In this document: piece by piece, positions 62,786-64,000 of the stretch
Position numbering within the stretch: the first letter of the stretch is position 1
Layout: each line of letters starts with the position of its first letter
Origin: DATNPX01 sp036702975
GTDB taxonomy: Bacteria > Cyanobacteriota > Vampirovibrionia > Obscuribacterales > Obscuribacteraceae
Direction of reading: 5' to 3'
Assembly: GCA_036702975.1 (NCBI GenBank)
Contig: DATNPX010000059.1
Span: forward strand, 1-64,000
DNA length: 64,000 bases
Made by a program: the position numbers and the translations under genes
Notes under the pieces: model-generated
What the model was told of the DNA's origin: nothing
Seen by the model: only the letters and a program-made list of their open reading frames with translations
Databases searched by the model: none

Positions 62786-63388
62786 TCAACCTGGTGGCAA
62801 TAGTTTTTTGATGGCAGCGTTGCCGAATGAATCGACGGCAACGAGCACTCGCGGCTTTGATTGCTCTAGTTGCTTGGCTACAACATCTGCTACGTAGTAC
62901 TGCTCTATTCCATAGTGGACCCTGACTTCGCCGGCATATGAATAGTCAACTCGTCCTGAGAGAGAAACATCGCCTCTAATCTGCGGCGGCCGCTCCTCCG
63001 CCACCTGAACAGCCCGCCAATCGCCGCCTATGTTTTTGCGCAGCACGACAAAAACATGCTGACCGCTCTTCAAATCTTTGCCGCAATGCACGCATGAGAT
63101 ATCGTAGTTGAGTCTCACGTAACTACCTCTGAACATGTCCCAGGGATCTACAGGCACGGTGCTCAAGATTAGCTCTGTGCCTGTTACAAGAGTATAAATA
63201 TGCACTGCCGCCAGACAAAGAAGAGCGGTTATTTGAGCAGCAACGATAAGAATAAACAGTTTGCGCTGAGTACGATAAGCATTGGAAGATATGACAGGGA
63301 GCGGATCGACTGGCGCCTTGGACCTAAGGGTAGAATACCCATCTGCTGTTGCTGCAGCATCATCGATTTCAGAACTTGTGTTTGTCAT
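62786..63388 (-). CDS. GDYXXLXY-type membrane protein
   Basis: A 200-residue inner-membrane protein with one N-terminal helix (FILIVAAQITALLCLAAVHIY) and an extracytoplasmic part that carries the GDYXXLXY family motif as RGSYVRLNYDIS (Asp replaced by Ser). A Cys-x-x-Cys (CVHC) lies nearby. Its ATG overlaps the stop of the upstream membrane gene by four bases, as is usual for GDYXXLXY proteins paired with DUF2157/DUF4401 proteins. Function unknown. Confidence 0.8.
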   Translation of the reverse strand: MTNTSSEIDDAAATADGYSTLRSKAPVDPLPVISSNAYRTQRKLFILIVAAQITALLCLAAVHIYTLVTGTELILSTVPVDPWDMFRGSYVRLNYDISCVHCGKDLKSGQHVFVVLRKNIGGDWRAVQVAEERPPQIRGDVSLSGRVDYSYAGEVRVHYGIEQYYVADVVAKQLEQSKPRVLVAVDSFGNAAIKKLLPPG

Positions 63389-64000
63389 TTTGCAAATCCT
63401 TGTAAAAGTTGTCTGCGATTATGTTCGAGCATTGTCGCAGCAATTAGAAATACGAAGCCTCCAGCGACAAAGAAGAGTGAACGGTCGAATGTCTTGAAAA
63501 AGAAATCAAAATACCGGCAAATTATGTCAATCACGAGGAAGACAACGGCGCAATTCAAGACCATCGGGCTTTTGTGTCGTACCGAACTAACAAACATCAA
63601 AAGCAAGAGCATGGAGAGCAGTACCGCATTTCCTATCACTGCATGCACGATGTCGAAAGCTCCATACCAGGGGAGCAGCCCAGACAAAAGCACAAGTCCC
63701 ATAAACATCATCTCACCGGAAAGATTTTTCTTTTTCCAAGCCACTCCTATAAGCCCCCCTAGTGCAGCGACAAAAAAAGTTAGATCGATGACTTTGTCGA
63801 GATGGTGGAAGAAGCTTCCGGTCCACAAATCAAACGTCATACTGGTCAAACAAGCGAGTGTTACGACAAGACCTGTCAATAAGTACAATGGCGCGAAATA
63901 CTGATGTTTTTCTTCATGCAAAAGGAAAGCAGCGATACAAGCAACTCCGACTGAAAGCACCGCTGTGACTGATCCGTTTGAAAGTGCCCAGATGACGCCG
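63385..64000 (-). CDS. Multi-pass membrane protein, partner of the GDYXXLXY protein (partial)
   Basis: The frame runs off the right edge of the window; at least 205 C-terminal residues are seen. About seven hydrophobic segments (VLSVGVACIAAFLL, YLLTGLVVTLACLTSM, LTFFVAALGGLIGVAW, MMFMGLVLLSGLLPWYGAF, AVLLSMLLLLMFVSSV, LFFVAGGFVFLIAATMLEHN) suit the DUF2157/DUF4401 membrane family that is normally encoded with GDYXXLXY proteins. The start lies outside the window. Confidence 0.7.
   Translation of the reverse strand, partial: GVIWALSNGSVTAVLSVGVACIAAFLLHEEKHQYFAPLYLLTGLVVTLACLTSMTFDLWTGSFFHHLDKVIDLTFFVAALGGLIGVAWKKKNLSGEMMFMGLVLLSGLLPWYGAFDIVHAVIGNAVLLSMLLLLMFVSSVRHKSPMVLNCAVVFLVIDIICRYFDFFFKTFDRSLFFVAGGFVFLIAATMLEHNRRQLLQGFAK

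Overview
The window is a chromosomal stretch of a free-living bacterium with roughly balanced base composition, many exported proteins, TonB-like C-terminal domains, several Shine-Dalgarno motifs and many large regulatory proteins. The mix of a giant Ser/Thr-kinase/AAA/histidine-kinase hybrid, TPR-caspase, DUF2252, DUF4388, Clp N-domain array proteins and small exported proteins of unknown family resembles the non-photosynthetic sister lineage of Cyanobacteria (Melainabacteria/Vampirovibrionia, e.g. the Obscuribacter group). That placement is inference from gene content; no rRNA or other phylogenetic marker lies in the window. I saw no tRNA, rRNA, CRISPR array, transposase or phage gene.

Layout. 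0-6.4 kb: small exported or membrane proteins, a YbaK-type editing protein, two TonB-C-like proteins and an ArsC-like reductase. 6.5-10.5 kb: a complete Hen1/Pnkp RNA-repair operon with a 4-base overlap. 10.5-28.2 kb, mostly minus strand: two DUF2252 paralogues, a ~2270-residue multi-sensor kinase, SGNH hydrolase plus glutathione peroxidase, a secreted thermonuclease, a glycerol-type aquaporin and an aldo/keto reductase behind a promoter with a palindromic operator in its spacer. 28.4-33.3 kb: exported cyclophilin, GNAT, fatty-acid desaturase coupled to a K+-channel-like protein, and a two-domain ABM-like protein with membrane helices. 33.3-37.7 kb: two adjacent ~710-residue proteins, each built from about eight Clp_N-like repeats with no ATPase domain; this is the least explained system here.

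37.8-42.4 kb: lysophospholipase-like hydrolase, SGNH hydrolase and a TPR-caspase. 42.6-48.6 kb: two ABC-2 type exporters of different families, facing each other, with small genes between them. 49-51.6 kb: a DUF4388 protein with a nonapeptide repeat array. 52-57 kb: two SDR/epimerases, a second copy of the exported hydrolase, MscS. 57-64 kb: GT4 glycosyltransferase, GlsB-like protein, a protein with a repeat-like C-terminus, a trehalose-6-phosphate-synthase-like GT20, and a GDYXXLXY membrane pair cut by the window edge.

Taken together, much of the content concerns envelope maintenance, stress and damage repair (RNA repair, peroxide, osmolyte, mechanosensitive and aquaporin channels) and signalling. 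Few genes form long operons. The clear ones are hen1-pnkp, gpx-SGNH, desaturase-channel, the three-gene ABC operon at 45.8-48.6 kb, the Clp_N pair and the GDYXXLXY pair. Start sites were moved from the longest reading frame where a Shine-Dalgarno motif or a paralogue supports it; this is stated per gene.
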